A stretch of 29,646 nt of DNA from CAYJAD01 sp964372165 (GCA_964372165.1 CAYJPT010000008.1:1-29646), one strand, 5' to 3'; shown: positions 8,717-17,025, counted from the stretch's first letter. Notes: a model not told the origin generated them from the letters alone. A program made the numbers and translations.

Positions 8717-8751
8717 TTAAGGAAACGCTAATTAAGTCAGCATTTCCTTAA
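8717..8751. repeat. Minimal palindromic copy of the GGAAACGCT repeat family
   Basis: A 27-bp near-palindrome (8721-8747) begins GGAAACGCT and ends AGCATTTCC, and is flanked on both sides by TTAA. With the flanks the arms TTTAAGGAAA (8716-8725) and TTTCCTTAAA (8743-8752) pair perfectly. Its first 19 bases differ from the end of the MITE-like element at 26180-26199 (minus strand) at only two positions, and the preceding AGCTTTAA resembles the AGCTTAA before the copy at 12221. It looks like two terminal repeats joined with the middle lost. TTAA is itself palindromic, so its status as target duplication is uncertain. Confidence 0.65.
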
Positions 8752-8764
8752 ATTTTAACAAACT

Positions 8765-8798
8765 CATCGGATGCTGAATCATATTTCAGTGTCCGGTG
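8765..8798. other. 14-bp hairpin upstream of the PBP gene
   Basis: CATCGGATGCTGAA (8765-8778) pairs along its whole length with TTCAGTGTCCGGTG (8785-8798), with three wobble pairs and a 6-nt loop. It is followed by AAAATAG, not a T run, so it is a poor plus-strand terminator. The G-T wobbles are on the plus-strand RNA, so an RNA role such as transcript-end stabilisation is possible. Confidence 0.45.
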
Positions 8799-8817
8799 AA
8801 AATAGTTTATAGACATA

Positions 8818-8873
8818 TTAACAACGCAAATTATTTTTTGCTAAATTCAGGTAAGTAATTATTACGTTGTTAA
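8818..8873. repeat. 9-bp inverted repeat upstream of the PBP gene
   Basis: TTAACAACG (8818-8826) and CGTTGTTAA (8865-8873) are perfect inverted copies 38 bases apart, 40 bases before the PBP start codon. They could be two operator half-sites, a loop-closing stem in the leader RNA, or chance. No known binding consensus is recognised. Confidence 0.4.
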
Positions 8874-8912
8874 ACTATCTATTGGAAAATTCTATAACTG
8901 GCATAAAAACAG

Positions 8913-11321
8913 ATGACTTTTAAAAAAATAATTTTAGGCTTAATTGCCTTAACATTTTTGGGTGGTGTACTTGCCGTTGCGGCTGTAGTTGGTTTTTTCT
9001 ATTGGGCTGCTCAGGACCTACCAGATATTGAACAAATAGCTACATTTAAAGCACCTCAGGCTACTATTGTGTTGGCTCGTGATGGCTCAGCCCTTGGAAG
9101 TCTCTACTATGAAAAACGCTTTACTGTGCCTTTAAATCTAATGTCACAGCATATTCCAAAGGCATTTCTTGCCGCAGAAGATGATAGTTTCTATCAACAC
9201 AAAGGTATTGATCCCATAGCAATAGTTCGTGCGGCTTTGGCTAACATACAGAGCGGCAAAACTAAACAAGGTGGTAGTACCATTACCCAACAGGTCATTA
9301 AGCAACTTCTATTAACACCGGAAAAAAGCTATACACGTAAGGTGAAGGAAGCAATACTAGCCTATCGACTAGAAAAACAGCTAACAAAAGATGAAATTCT
9401 AACACTATACCTTAATCAAATTTTCCTTGGGCAACATGCGCATGGAGTAGAGGCTGCTGCACGCACCTTTTTTGGTAAACATGCCACAGACATTACTTTA
9501 GCTGAAAGTGCAGTCCTTGCAGGTATGCCTCAAGCACCTAGTCGTTATAATCCATTCCGCTACCCAGAAATGGCGAAAAATAGACAGATATACGTTCTTG
9601 GGCGTTTGCGTGAGCTTAAATGGATTACAGAGCAAGAATATGAACAAGCTATAAATGAACCTCTTGTATATTGGACTATGCCAGAAACACGTGGTGGTGC
9701 ATCAGCTTGGTATCTTGAAGAAGTAAGAAGGCTCTTAATAGACTTTTTTAATAAAGATAATCTTGCCAAATTAAACTTACCCACAAACGTAGTAGGCGAA
9801 GACTTTGTTTATCAATCAGGACTAACAGTAACCACAGCTATGGACCCGCTACACCAACAAGCTGCTGCTGAAGGATTACGCAAGGGGCTTGAGGATTTAA
9901 CTAAACGCCAAGGCTGGCGCGGACCTATAAAAAACTTACCACCTGATCAACGCGAAGCGTTCTTAAAAAAAAGCAACTTTACGCCATATGACTTGGTTGG
10001 TGGAGTTTGGAAACAAGCACTTGTCACAAAAGTTGAAAAATCAGGTGCAGATGTAGCTATGGGTCAAAATTATGTCGGACGTGTTAATGTAAAAACAATG
10101 TCATGGGCAAGAAAACCAAACCCTAAAGTTATAGCAGCTTACGCTCCGGCCATAAAGGATGCCAATAAAGTATTAAAAGAGGGTGACGTAATATGGGTTT
10201 CAGCTCCCAATAGCATTGAGCGTGAAGTTAAAGAGAAAGGTAAATTAGTTTTACAAGAAGCCACTTTTGACCCGGGCAGTGTGAAAGCAGGCGAAGCTAT
10301 ACAATTAGCCTTACAACAAGTACCAGAAGTGCAAGGCGCAATATCTTCAATTGAGCCGGCAAGCGGTGACGTTGTGGCCCTTGTTGGTGGTTATCAATTT
10401 GGCACAAGCCACTTTAACCGTGCAGTTCAAGCCCAAAGGCAACCTGGTTCAGCATTTAAACCATTTGTATATTCAGCTGCTATTGATAAAGGCTTTACCG
10501 CATCAAGCACATTACTTGATGCACCATTTGTGTATATAAATCCATACACTTATAAGGTATGGGAACCTGCTAACTATGATAATGAATTTAAAGGCCCAAT
10601 TGAATTATCAACAGCCTTAGCCCTTTCGCGTAATACTTGCACAGTGCGTGTAGCGCAACAAATTGGTATTCCAGCGGTTATTGAGCGTGCAAAGGCTATG
10701 GGTTTTGAGCCAAAATTTCCTAATGAATTGGCAGTAAGTCTAGGTGCTGTTGCAGTTTCACCACTAAACCTTACGCAAGCTTACACAGCCTTTGCTTATC
10801 AAGGCTGGGCAGTGCGTCCACGCATCATTACTTCAATAAAGGATGCTCAAGGACGTGAACTATACAAACAAGACCCTGAACATTGGCAAGCTATCTCTCC
10901 ACAAAATGCCTATATTATGGCGACTTTGCTTAAAAAAGTAGTAACATCTGGCACTGCAAGGCGTGCTTTAGCTCTCAAAAAAATTATGGGTGGCAAAACC
11001 GGTACAACCAATGAAGAGCGTGATGCGTGGTTTGTAGGATTTACCCCACACCTTGTTACAGGTGTTTATATGGGCTATGATCAATTGCGTAGCCTTGGAC
11101 GCAAAGAAACCGGTGGTTTTACTGCTTTGCCTGCATATGTTAATTATCGCAACAAGGTAGAGTATCTCTACCCCAATGATGACTTTGTTATGCCTAGTGG
11201 TATTTTAATGCTTGATGATCTTGCCTATAAAGCTGATGAACCCATAACTGGTACAGCTTTAATGGAAGAAGATTATTATGTGGAAGAGCAAGGCGAAGAT
11301 TTATTTAAACAACTATATTAG
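8913..11321 (+). CDS. Penicillin-binding protein 1A (bifunctional, class A)
   Basis: An 802-residue peptidoglycan synthase with glycosyltransferase and transpeptidase activity, anchored in the inner membrane by one N-terminal helix (residues 5-32). The GT51 domain has catalytic Glu89 in EDDSFYQHKG, GGSTITQQ at 120-127 and RKVKE at 142-146. A long linker/OB-like insert (about 300-460) is typical of Gram-negative PBP1A. The transpeptidase domain has Ser513 in SAFK, S572-R-N574 and K695-T-G. Length and insert favour PBP1A (mrcA/ponA) over PBP1B. The ATG has no strong ribosome binding site; only weak GGCA lies upstream, but the membrane anchor starts correctly here. The TrmI gene follows by 13 bases. 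Confidence 0.95.
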   Translation: MTFKKIILGLIALTFLGGVLAVAAVVGFFYWAAQDLPDIEQIATFKAPQATIVLARDGSALGSLYYEKRFTVPLNLMSQHIPKAFLAAEDDSFYQHKGIDPIAIVRAALANIQSGKTKQGGSTITQQVIKQLLLTPEKSYTRKVKEAILAYRLEKQLTKDEILTLYLNQIFLGQHAHGVEAAARTFFGKHATDITLAESAVLAGMPQAPSRYNPFRYPEMAKNRQIYVLGRLRELKWITEQEYEQAINEPLVYWTMPETRGGASAWYLEEVRRLLIDFFNKDNLAKLNLPTNVVGEDFVYQSGLTVTTAMDPLHQQAAAEGLRKGLEDLTKRQGWRGPIKNLPPDQREAFLKKSNFTPYDLVGGVWKQALVTKVEKSGADVAMGQNYVGRVNVKTMSWARKPNPKVIAAYAPAIKDANKVLKEGDVIWVSAPNSIEREVKEKGKLVLQEATFDPGSVKAGEAIQLALQQVPEVQGAISSIEPASGDVVALVGGYQFGTSHFNRAVQAQRQPGSAFKPFVYSAAIDKGFTASSTLLDAPFVYINPYTYKVWEPANYDNEFKGPIELSTALALSRNTCTVRVAQQIGIPAVIERAKAMGFEPKFPNELAVSLGAVAVSPLNLTQAYTAFAYQGWAVRPRIITSIKDAQGRELYKQDPEHWQAISPQNAYIMATLLKKVVTSGTARRALALKKIMGGKTGTTNEERDAWFVGFTPHLVTGVYMGYDQLRSLGRKETGGFTALPAYVNYRNKVEYLYPNDDFVMPSGILMLDDLAYKADEPITGTALMEEDYYVEEQGEDLFKQLY

Positions 11322-11334
11322 ATAAGGAAATACT

Positions 11335-12189
11335 ATGCCACCCTATGGGTCATTAGTCATAATTGTTACACCAAAAGGCAAGCGTCATTTAAAACGTGTA
11401 GAAGAAGGTCAAGATTGGCACAGTGGAGATGGCATTCTTTCCATGCAAGATGTTGCCAACGCAACCTATGGTTGCGAAGTTCGCACAAGCCTTGGTGTGC
11501 CTTTGCGCCTGCATGAACCACATCTGCGCGATCTACTAAAAGGTGTTAAACGCCAAACACAAATTATTTATCCTAAAGATATAGCCTATATATGCATGCG
11601 TCTTGGTGCAGGTGAAGGGCGTACCATAATTGAGGCAGGTTCTGGCTCTGGTGCACTGACTGTTGGGCTGTCTTGGTTTTCAGGTCAAAGTGGTCATGTG
11701 CATACCTTTGAAGCAAGGGAAGAATTTCATAAATTAGTTAAGCGCAACCTTAATTGGGCAGGACTTGGGCATAATGTTACTTTGCACCACCGTGATATTG
11801 CTCAAGGTTTTGATATAGAAAATGCTGATGCTTTATTTTTAGATGTGCGCACACCTTGGGAATACTTAGACCACGTTGTTAAAGCAGTGCGTCCAGGTGC
11901 AAGCCTTGCTTTTTTATTGCCAACGGTTGACCAAGTCAGCAAGTTATTACTTGGACTTGAGCGTGGGCCATTTGATGACATTGAAGTTTGTGAGCTACTT
12001 ATGCGCCGTTGGAAGCCAGTGGCAGATCGCCTACGTCCCAATGATCGCATGGTGGCGCATACCGGCTTTCTTGTTTTTTGCAGGCAGCAAGAGCGAAGCC
12101 ATGATTTTGAGTCCAGAAAACCGCTTGGCACAAGAGAACGCAAACAAGAGGCTGCACGTCTTGCGCGCTTAGAAGATCAAGATTTATAA
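11335..12189 (+). CDS. trmI: tRNA (adenine-N1)-methyltransferase TrmI
   Basis: A 284-residue S-adenosylmethionine-dependent enzyme of the GCD14/TrmI family, which in bacteria makes m1A58 in the tRNA T-loop. The N-terminal small beta domain (residues 1-70, VIIVTPKGKRHLKRVEEG) precedes a Rossmann methyltransferase domain with SAM-binding loop EAGSGSGALT, the acidic turn FEAREEF and LDVRTPWEYL, the counterpart of the family's LDLP-PW motif. The C-terminal 25 residues are charged and rich in Arg and Glu. AAGGA lies seven bases before the ATG, and the gene follows PBP1A closely, so the two are likely co-transcribed although unrelated in function. Confidence 0.9.
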   Translation: MPPYGSLVIIVTPKGKRHLKRVEEGQDWHSGDGILSMQDVANATYGCEVRTSLGVPLRLHEPHLRDLLKGVKRQTQIIYPKDIAYICMRLGAGEGRTIIEAGSGSGALTVGLSWFSGQSGHVHTFEAREEFHKLVKRNLNWAGLGHNVTLHHRDIAQGFDIENADALFLDVRTPWEYLDHVVKAVRPGASLAFLLPTVDQVSKLLLGLERGPFDDIEVCELLMRRWKPVADRLRPNDRMVAHTGFLVFCRQQERSHDFESRKPLGTRERKQEAARLARLEDQDL

Positions 12190-12220
12190 TAAATCCACTG
12201 TGCCTATACTTTAAGCTTAA

Positions 12221-12253
12221 GGAAACGCTGATTAAATCAACAAGTCAAAAGAA
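12221..12253. repeat. Solo end of the GGAAACGCT repeat family
   Basis: GGAAACGCTGATTAAATCAA (12221-12240) is identical over 20 bases to the reverse complement of the right end of the element at 26180-26199. Matching continues loosely through GTCAAAA to about 12253. It is preceded by TTAA, as is the copy at 8721. The opposite end is not recognisable, so this is probably a decayed or truncated copy lying between two convergent genes. No clear terminator for either gene is seen in 12190-12290. Confidence 0.65.
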
Positions 12254-12290
12254 TGATTGTTACCTTGCAGCAAGTATTTATACTAAGGAT

Positions 12291-13670
12291 TTAAGGCGTA
12301 AAATCTTCAATGAGGCCTAAAAGCTCCATAGTTTTTTGTTGCATAAGTGTAATATCACTACGTGATTCAACATTAAGGCGTAAAAGTGGCTCAGTATTGG
12401 AGGCGCGTAAATTAAAACGCCAATGTTCAAATTCCATTGAAATTCCATCAAGTTTATCTGTTGCTAGAGCATGTGGCGCATATTGAGCATATATGTGTGC
12501 CATAACGGCGTCGGTATTATCGACTTTGCGGTTAATTTCGCCACTGCAAGGATAGTTTTTCATGCATTCACTTACAAGCTCTGCTAAACTTTTACCACTT
12601 TGTATAATAAGCTTTGCAACCAAAAGCCAAGGTAACATACCAGAATCACAATAAGCAAAGTCACGAAAATAATGATGCGCACTCATTTCACCACCATAAA
12701 TTGCATCTTCAGCACGCATTTTTTCCTTAATAAAGGCATGACCGGCCTTACAATTAATGCTTATGCCACCAGCTTTTGAAACCATATCTTGAGTATTCCA
12801 CACTAAGCGCAAATCGTGTATTATTTTGCCATTTGGACAATGGGACAATATGCTAGTAGCCAAAAGCCCAACTAAGTAATAACCCTCAATAAAATTGCCT
12901 GACGCATCATAAAAAAAACAACGATCAAAATCGCCATCCCATGCAATACCCATATCAGCACCATTTGCTAGTACGGCTTGTGACGTTACATCACGTCGTT
13001 CTGGTAACAGTGGATTTGGAATACCATTTGGAAAATTACCATCAGGCTGCATGTGAGCCAGACTAAATTCAAAAGGCAAATGAGGGATTAGTTCTTTTAG
13101 TACAAGACCTGCACAACCATTACCGGCATCGGCATGAATTTTAAGCTTAGATTGCTCATTAAACTTTACGTAATCCAACAAAAATTTAACATATTCTGCA
13201 CGAAAACTAGCTTTTTCATAACCGACATATTCTACTTCTTTTTTAAGCATTTCAACTTGTGCATGCTCATAAAGTGATAAAGCTAAATCACGTATAGCAA
13301 ATAAACCGGAGTCACCACTAATAGGCACAGCTCCTTTACGAACAAACTTTAAACCATTATCATTACATGGATTATGGCTGCCAGTAATCATAATGCCTAC
13401 ATCAAAACCATGCGTAAATGTTGCGTGATAAATTTCCTCAGTACCACATAGACCAATATCTACAACTTTAACATTGCGTGAGAGCAAACCACGCACTAAA
13501 CCATCACTTAACTCAGGCCCCGATAAGCGACAATCACGCCCAATGACGACAATACTAGGCTTATAAAGTGTGGCTACTGCTTGTCCAATGGCCCAAGTTA
13601 AAGCAGGATTTAATTGCTCTGGATATGTACCACGCACATCATACGCCTTAAAACATGTAGAAATACACAT
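12291..13670 (-). CDS. manB: Phosphomannomutase/phosphoglucomutase
   Basis: A 459-residue alpha-D-phosphohexomutase that interconverts hexose 1- and 6-phosphates for LPS, glycan and sugar-nucleotide synthesis. The phosphoserine is Ser98 in TGSHNP (most relatives have TASHNP). The Mg-binding loop DGDFDR is at 245-250, the sugar-recognition loop GEMSAHHYF at 327-335 and the phosphate-binding loop RASNTEP at 422-428. All four domains are present. GEMSxHHYF and length point to the AlgC/ManB type that accepts both mannose and glucose phosphates. The start ATG has only a weak RBS (AGATGG), but the first residues lead directly into the conserved FKAYDVRG. It stands alone, 101 bases from the convergent trmI. 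Confidence 0.92.
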   Translation of the reverse strand: MCISTCFKAYDVRGTYPEQLNPALTWAIGQAVATLYKPSIVVIGRDCRLSGPELSDGLVRGLLSRNVKVVDIGLCGTEEIYHATFTHGFDVGIMITGSHNPCNDNGLKFVRKGAVPISGDSGLFAIRDLALSLYEHAQVEMLKKEVEYVGYEKASFRAEYVKFLLDYVKFNEQSKLKIHADAGNGCAGLVLKELIPHLPFEFSLAHMQPDGNFPNGIPNPLLPERRDVTSQAVLANGADMGIAWDGDFDRCFFYDASGNFIEGYYLVGLLATSILSHCPNGKIIHDLRLVWNTQDMVSKAGGISINCKAGHAFIKEKMRAEDAIYGGEMSAHHYFRDFAYCDSGMLPWLLVAKLIIQSGKSLAELVSECMKNYPCSGEINRKVDNTDAVMAHIYAQYAPHALATDKLDGISMEFEHWRFNLRASNTEPLLRLNVESRSDITLMQQKTMELLGLIEDFTP

Positions 13671-13867
13671 AATTAACCATCTTTTGTAATTTTAATCTAC
13701 ATTTTATAACACAAATTTAAACCGATAAAATTTTTGTTTTAAGTGGTTATCATGTTTTCAATGTAGACTACTTTCATCTACTCCAAAGTTAATAAAAACC
13801 CTTTCTTGGGGGACAAATACACGGCCTTGTAAGGTAGATGATATATTTATGTAAATAAATTAAAATA
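13671..13867. other. Intergenic region between SDR and mutase genes
   Basis: 197 AT-rich bases between two minus-strand genes. An extended -10-like TGTGTTATAAA on the minus strand near 13700 may belong to a mutase promoter, but no -35 fits. CCC/GGG with a following T run near 13795-13815 (minus strand) is too short to call a terminator. Confidence 0.3.
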
Positions 13868-14872
13868 CTACAACCAGCCACTAGCTTTATAGCCAGCTAT
13901 GGCTTCTTGTACACCCTGCTCAATATTAACATTTGGTATAAAGCCAAGCTCTTGACTTATGCGCTCACCGTGGCATAGCCAACCTTGCATACGTGCTTCA
14001 CGAAATTTATCTAAATTCCATGATGGTGGACGTAGCTTAAAGGATTTTAGCAAGTTTGCACCAAGACTCATAATTGCAGCACTTACACCTAAGATAGGCA
14101 AAGGTAAGCCATAGCATTTAGCTTCTCGCTGTAGGGATGCGGCTATGTGCATTCCAATGCTTTTCATGCTATGCTCTACGCCATCGTTGCAGTGGTAGAT
14201 GCCATGAGCATTAGGTTTAAGAGCGCATAGAATAACACTTGCCATGTCATGTGCATGAATAATGGATACGGGGAATTTGCGCTTATAACCTGGTGTTATA
14301 ATTAGTCCTTTCTCTGCGGCCTTGAAATATGGTAACAGGCCTTTATCACCTGAGCCGTAGATAATGGGTGGCCGAAGCACCACCAATTTTTCGCCACAAT
14401 ATTTATGCAATACTTGCTCTGACATAAATTTAGACCAACCATAGGCTGAAACTGGGTGTGCCAAATCGTTATCTTTAACACCTGGGGATATAGCGCATGG
14501 GCCACTGGCAGCAAGGGAGGACACATACACTACACGCTTAATATTTTTATGACGTGCTATGGCTGCGCCAAAAGAGTCTGTGGCTTGTACATTAGCTTGT
14601 AAATAATCTTGCCAACCAAGTCCAAAAAGTAATGATGCCAAATGTATCACTATGTCTTGTTCTGCAAGGGCATTATCTAAGCCATTACCACTTATAAAAT
14701 CAGCTTCAAAAACTTGAATTGATTGTGGCAAGGCCGCACGATTTGACGAAGCGCGTACCAAGCAAGAAAGCTTTGCAGTACTTTGGCTAAGAGCATGCAA
14801 TAAATGTTGCCCAACAAAGCCTGTTGCACCTGTGATAAGTATTCTTTTTTGTTCAAGGTTGCTTAATAACAT
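13868..14872 (-). CDS. Extended SDR (NAD-dependent epimerase/dehydratase family); possible ceramide reductase
   Basis: A 334-residue NAD(P)-dependent enzyme of the extended short-chain dehydrogenase family. The nucleotide-binding motif GATGFVG is at residues 15-21, the active-site Ser in VSSLAASG (117-124) and the Tyr-Lys pair in Y144GWSK148. The substrate-binding C-terminal part (VLRPPIIYGSGDKG onward) is present. Its start overlaps the end of the upstream GNAT-like gene by ten bases, so the two are translationally coupled and probably act on one pathway. Bacterial ceramide reductase (CerR) is an enzyme of this family and size that works with a GNAT-like ceramide synthase, which is the arrangement here. 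Other substrates, such as nucleotide sugars or sterol-like lipids, are equally allowed by the sequence. The family is sure, the function is not. Confidence 0.85.
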   Translation of the reverse strand: MLLSNLEQKRILITGATGFVGQHLLHALSQSTAKLSCLVRASSNRAALPQSIQVFEADFISGNGLDNALAEQDIVIHLASLLFGLGWQDYLQANVQATDSFGAAIARHKNIKRVVYVSSLAASGPCAISPGVKDNDLAHPVSAYGWSKFMSEQVLHKYCGEKLVVLRPPIIYGSGDKGLLPYFKAAEKGLIITPGYKRKFPVSIIHAHDMASVILCALKPNAHGIYHCNDGVEHSMKSIGMHIAASLQREAKCYGLPLPILGVSAAIMSLGANLLKSFKLRPPSWNLDKFREARMQGWLCHGERISQELGFIPNVNIEQGVQEAIAGYKASGWL

Positions 14873-16005
14873 ATATTTTCAAGCTCCCGTCTATAAATTC
14901 GATAGCGTTTGTAAAGTACTCCGCCAAAATCTTCAATTAAATCATTTATTACGACATTATCTTCCAATGACCATGAGCCTTCAACGCTGGTCAAGTCAGG
15001 ATTGGCTTGTAATTTATTAAGCATAAAGTCCAAGAGTAGTAATGGTAGTCCCATTAGGCGATATTCTTCACGTATGCCAAAAAGCAATAGGCGATAATGT
15101 GAACGCAGCTCTTTTTGTAAACGCCATAAATGCCAAGGAGCACTTATACCAATTTTACCATCAAGTTTTTTTAATAGGGGGTTCATGTCAGGCAATGCTA
15201 ACATGCCACCTGCTGGTTTGCCCTGATAGTAAAAAAGTACAAAAAATTCTGGATCAAGAACACTTTTTAAGGTGTGAACATGTTGCTTAGCTTCAGCTAT
15301 GGGCATGGGGGTAAATCCCCAATTTTTCGCCCAGCTATCCTGATAAATATCCAGCATAGTGTGTATATCTTCTGCTAGTGTAGCCTTGGTTGAAGTACGT
15401 TGTGAAAATTCACTACGTTCTTTAATAATGGCAATTTGCTCGCTTATCCAAGCTGGAATATTTATATTATCTTTTTGAAATGTGTATGCAAAAAGGTCTT
15501 GCTCTTTACGCATAAACCAACTTTCTGCAAATTGTGGGTAGTAATCATAATTCCAAGGCATCATGATGCTTGGGGCAAGGTCAAAGCCATGTACCAACAT
15601 ACCACAAGTATAATTTGATGAAGGGTTTAGAGGTCCACGCATAAATTCCATGCCATGCTGTTTATGCCATTTTGCTGTAGCTAAAAACAGCGCGTGGGCG
15701 GCTTCTTTATCATCATGGCATTCAAAAAAGCCCCATGCGCCGCACAATTCCTTTGCATAAGCATTATAATTATCATCTATGATGGCAGCAATACGTCCTA
15801 CTACTTGTTCACCACGCATGGCTAAAAAAAGCTGTCGCTTGGCATTTTCCCAGTAAGGGTGTTTGTCAGGAGTTAATAGTTTTTTTTCATCTTTTATCAA
15901 GGGGGGGACCCACAAAGGGGCTTGGGCATATATTTGCTTTGGTAAGTTGAAAAAATTATCAAATTGTACCTTATTCTCCACCGTAATAATTTTTAAGTTT
16001 TTCAT
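14863..16005 (-). CDS. Two-domain GNAT-like acyltransferase (YghO-like); possible bacterial ceramide synthase
   Basis: A 380-residue soluble protein resembling E. coli YghO and related proteins annotated as GNAT superfamily. Two GNAT-like halves can be seen: residues about 1-170 (VGRIAAIIDDNYNAY, FFECHDDKEAAHALFLATAKWHKQHG, MRGPLNPSSNYTCGMLVHGF) and 220-375 (EFFVLFYYQGKPAGGMLALPD, YRLMGLPLLLLDFMLNKL). The longest frame begins at a TTG (16012-16014) that lies on top of the ribosome binding site; ATG at 16003-16005 is preferred because AAGGGA lies nine bases upstream. It overlaps the SDR gene. Bacterial ceramide synthases (bCerS) are proteins of this type and size and are partnered by an SDR, so ceramide synthesis is a reasonable hypothesis. 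No serine palmitoyltransferase gene is in the window. Confidence 0.8.
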   Translation of the reverse strand: MKNLKIITVENKVQFDNFFNLPKQIYAQAPLWVPPLIKDEKKLLTPDKHPYWENAKRQLFLAMRGEQVVGRIAAIIDDNYNAYAKELCGAWGFFECHDDKEAAHALFLATAKWHKQHGMEFMRGPLNPSSNYTCGMLVHGFDLAPSIMMPWNYDYYPQFAESWFMRKEQDLFAYTFQKDNINIPAWISEQIAIIKERSEFSQRTSTKATLAEDIHTMLDIYQDSWAKNWGFTPMPIAEAKQHVHTLKSVLDPEFFVLFYYQGKPAGGMLALPDMNPLLKKLDGKIGISAPWHLWRLQKELRSHYRLLLFGIREEYRLMGLPLLLLDFMLNKLQANPDLTSVEGSWSLEDNVVINDLIEDFGGVLYKRYRIYRRELENICY

Positions 16006-16092
16006 TAGTACCAATCCCTTAAATACTTAAACAAAATCAACGCAAAATAGTTTATAAAACTGCGTATATATGCAAACTAAAAAGCGCAACAA

Positions 16093-16704
16093 TTATATTT
16101 TGCGTTCCCACCACGCATTATCAGGCCCATTAAACCACCAATAAGAAGTAGGAGTAGTTATGGCAATCTGCGCCAGCTCTTTGCCTAAGTCAGTACGCAC
16201 ACGTTCTAAGGAGCTTTCAAGCCATTTATCTGCAAACTTATTACCCTTTTCGCTTTCACGCCGTAAGTTAAAAATTAGATCCAATTGGTCAGCATCATGC
16301 GCCAATAAAGATTCTTGACTGGCATAGCCTTCAAGTTCGTCCCAAAAATCTAGTATATCTTCCTGCAGACCGGTCCCTTCAGTTGCATGACTAAGGGCTA
16401 AGCGAGCATTGGTTGTATTATATATACGGTTTACATAGTTAAAGTCTCCGGTACGTGCTTCAGCAAGGTCATGGAAAAGGCATAAAAAAACTGTGCGGGC
16501 AATGTCAGCACCGGCCATTTTTGCAAGTACAAAGCCAATAACCGCCACTCTATGCGAATGTTCAGCTACATTTTCAGAACCAGTACCAAGAAATTGATAA
16601 CCTGTGCGAGGCGTATGTCTTAGCATTCCTACTTCATTTATAAAATCAGCAAGACGTTCAAGCTTACTTCTGTCACGCAAATTAACCAGTGGGTCACAAG
16701 TCAT
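16093..16704 (-). CDS. HD-domain phosphohydrolase (YfbR/HDDC2-like 5'-nucleotidase)
   Basis: A 203-residue metal-dependent phosphohydrolase. The metal ligands are visible in order: His49 in VAEHSHR, His78-Asp79 in FHDLAEARTGDF and an Asp in HDADQLD (137-139), as in YfbR, which removes phosphate from deoxynucleoside monophosphates. Glu82 in DLAEARTGD is also typical. The start has an excellent RBS (AAGGAGA) six bases before ATG. It is divergent from the dCMP deaminase gene, another deoxynucleotide enzyme, which would fit nucleotide pool control, though a general HD hydrolase role cannot be excluded. The next minus-strand gene starts 87 bases downstream. Confidence 0.85.
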   Translation of the reverse strand: MTCDPLVNLRDRSKLERLADFINEVGMLRHTPRTGYQFLGTGSENVAEHSHRVAVIGFVLAKMAGADIARTVFLCLFHDLAEARTGDFNYVNRIYNTTNARLALSHATEGTGLQEDILDFWDELEGYASQESLLAHDADQLDLIFNLRRESEKGNKFADKWLESSLERVRTDLGKELAQIAITTPTSYWWFNGPDNAWWERKI

Positions 16705-16798
16705 AGAATCTCCTTAAATAAAAGGCATATGCACATTTATTCTTAATAAATTTGTAATCGAGTAAAAATGTTTTGCGAATTTTTTTGTGCAATAGCCT

Positions 16799-16840
16799 AA
16801 AGCTGCATGAGGCATGCAAAAGCGAAGTATCAGCTTTTTT
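16799..16840 (+). terminator. Terminator-like hairpin in a divergent promoter region
   Basis: AAAGCTG (16799-16805) pairs with CAGCTTT (16831-16837), continuing into a run of six T. A smaller hairpin, GCATG-AGG-CATGC (16804-16816), lies in or competes with the stem. No plus-strand gene precedes it, so it could end a short untranslated RNA or an antisense transcript, or be chance. Confidence 0.35.
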
Positions 16841-16848
16841 AACTTTTT

Positions 16849-16876
16849 TTGCAATAAGACTTATATACAATATAAA
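16849..16876 (+). promoter_or_regulatory. Candidate promoter for the dCMP deaminase-riboflavin operon
   Basis: TTGCAA (16849-16854), a 16-base spacer and TATAAA (16871-16876) form a plausible sigma-70 promoter. The leader to the ATG at 17154 would be about 270 nt and would contain the palindrome at 17026-17053. In so AT-rich a region chance matches are common. Confidence 0.4.
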
Positions 16877-17025
16877 TGTGAAAAAAAAGTTAGTAAATTA
16901 AGATATTACATGCAATAAATAAGATTTCGTATGGCGAATTTCAGATAATTTTATGAAGCAAAAAGTCAATTTTTTAAATGTCAGTGTATGCCTAAATATA
17001 AAGTTTGTATCTTTATTGCACAAAC

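Larger units (their letters stand above)
8637..8912. other. Hairpin-rich intergenic region before the PBP gene
   Basis: 276 bases without a gene. From left to right it holds a weak hairpin over the preceding stop codon (8633-8651), a repeat-family palindrome (8717-8751), a long wobble-containing hairpin (8765-8798) and a 9-bp inverted repeat (8818-8826 and 8865-8873). No convincing promoter for the PBP gene and no strong terminator for the efflux operon can be named. Confidence 0.6.
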
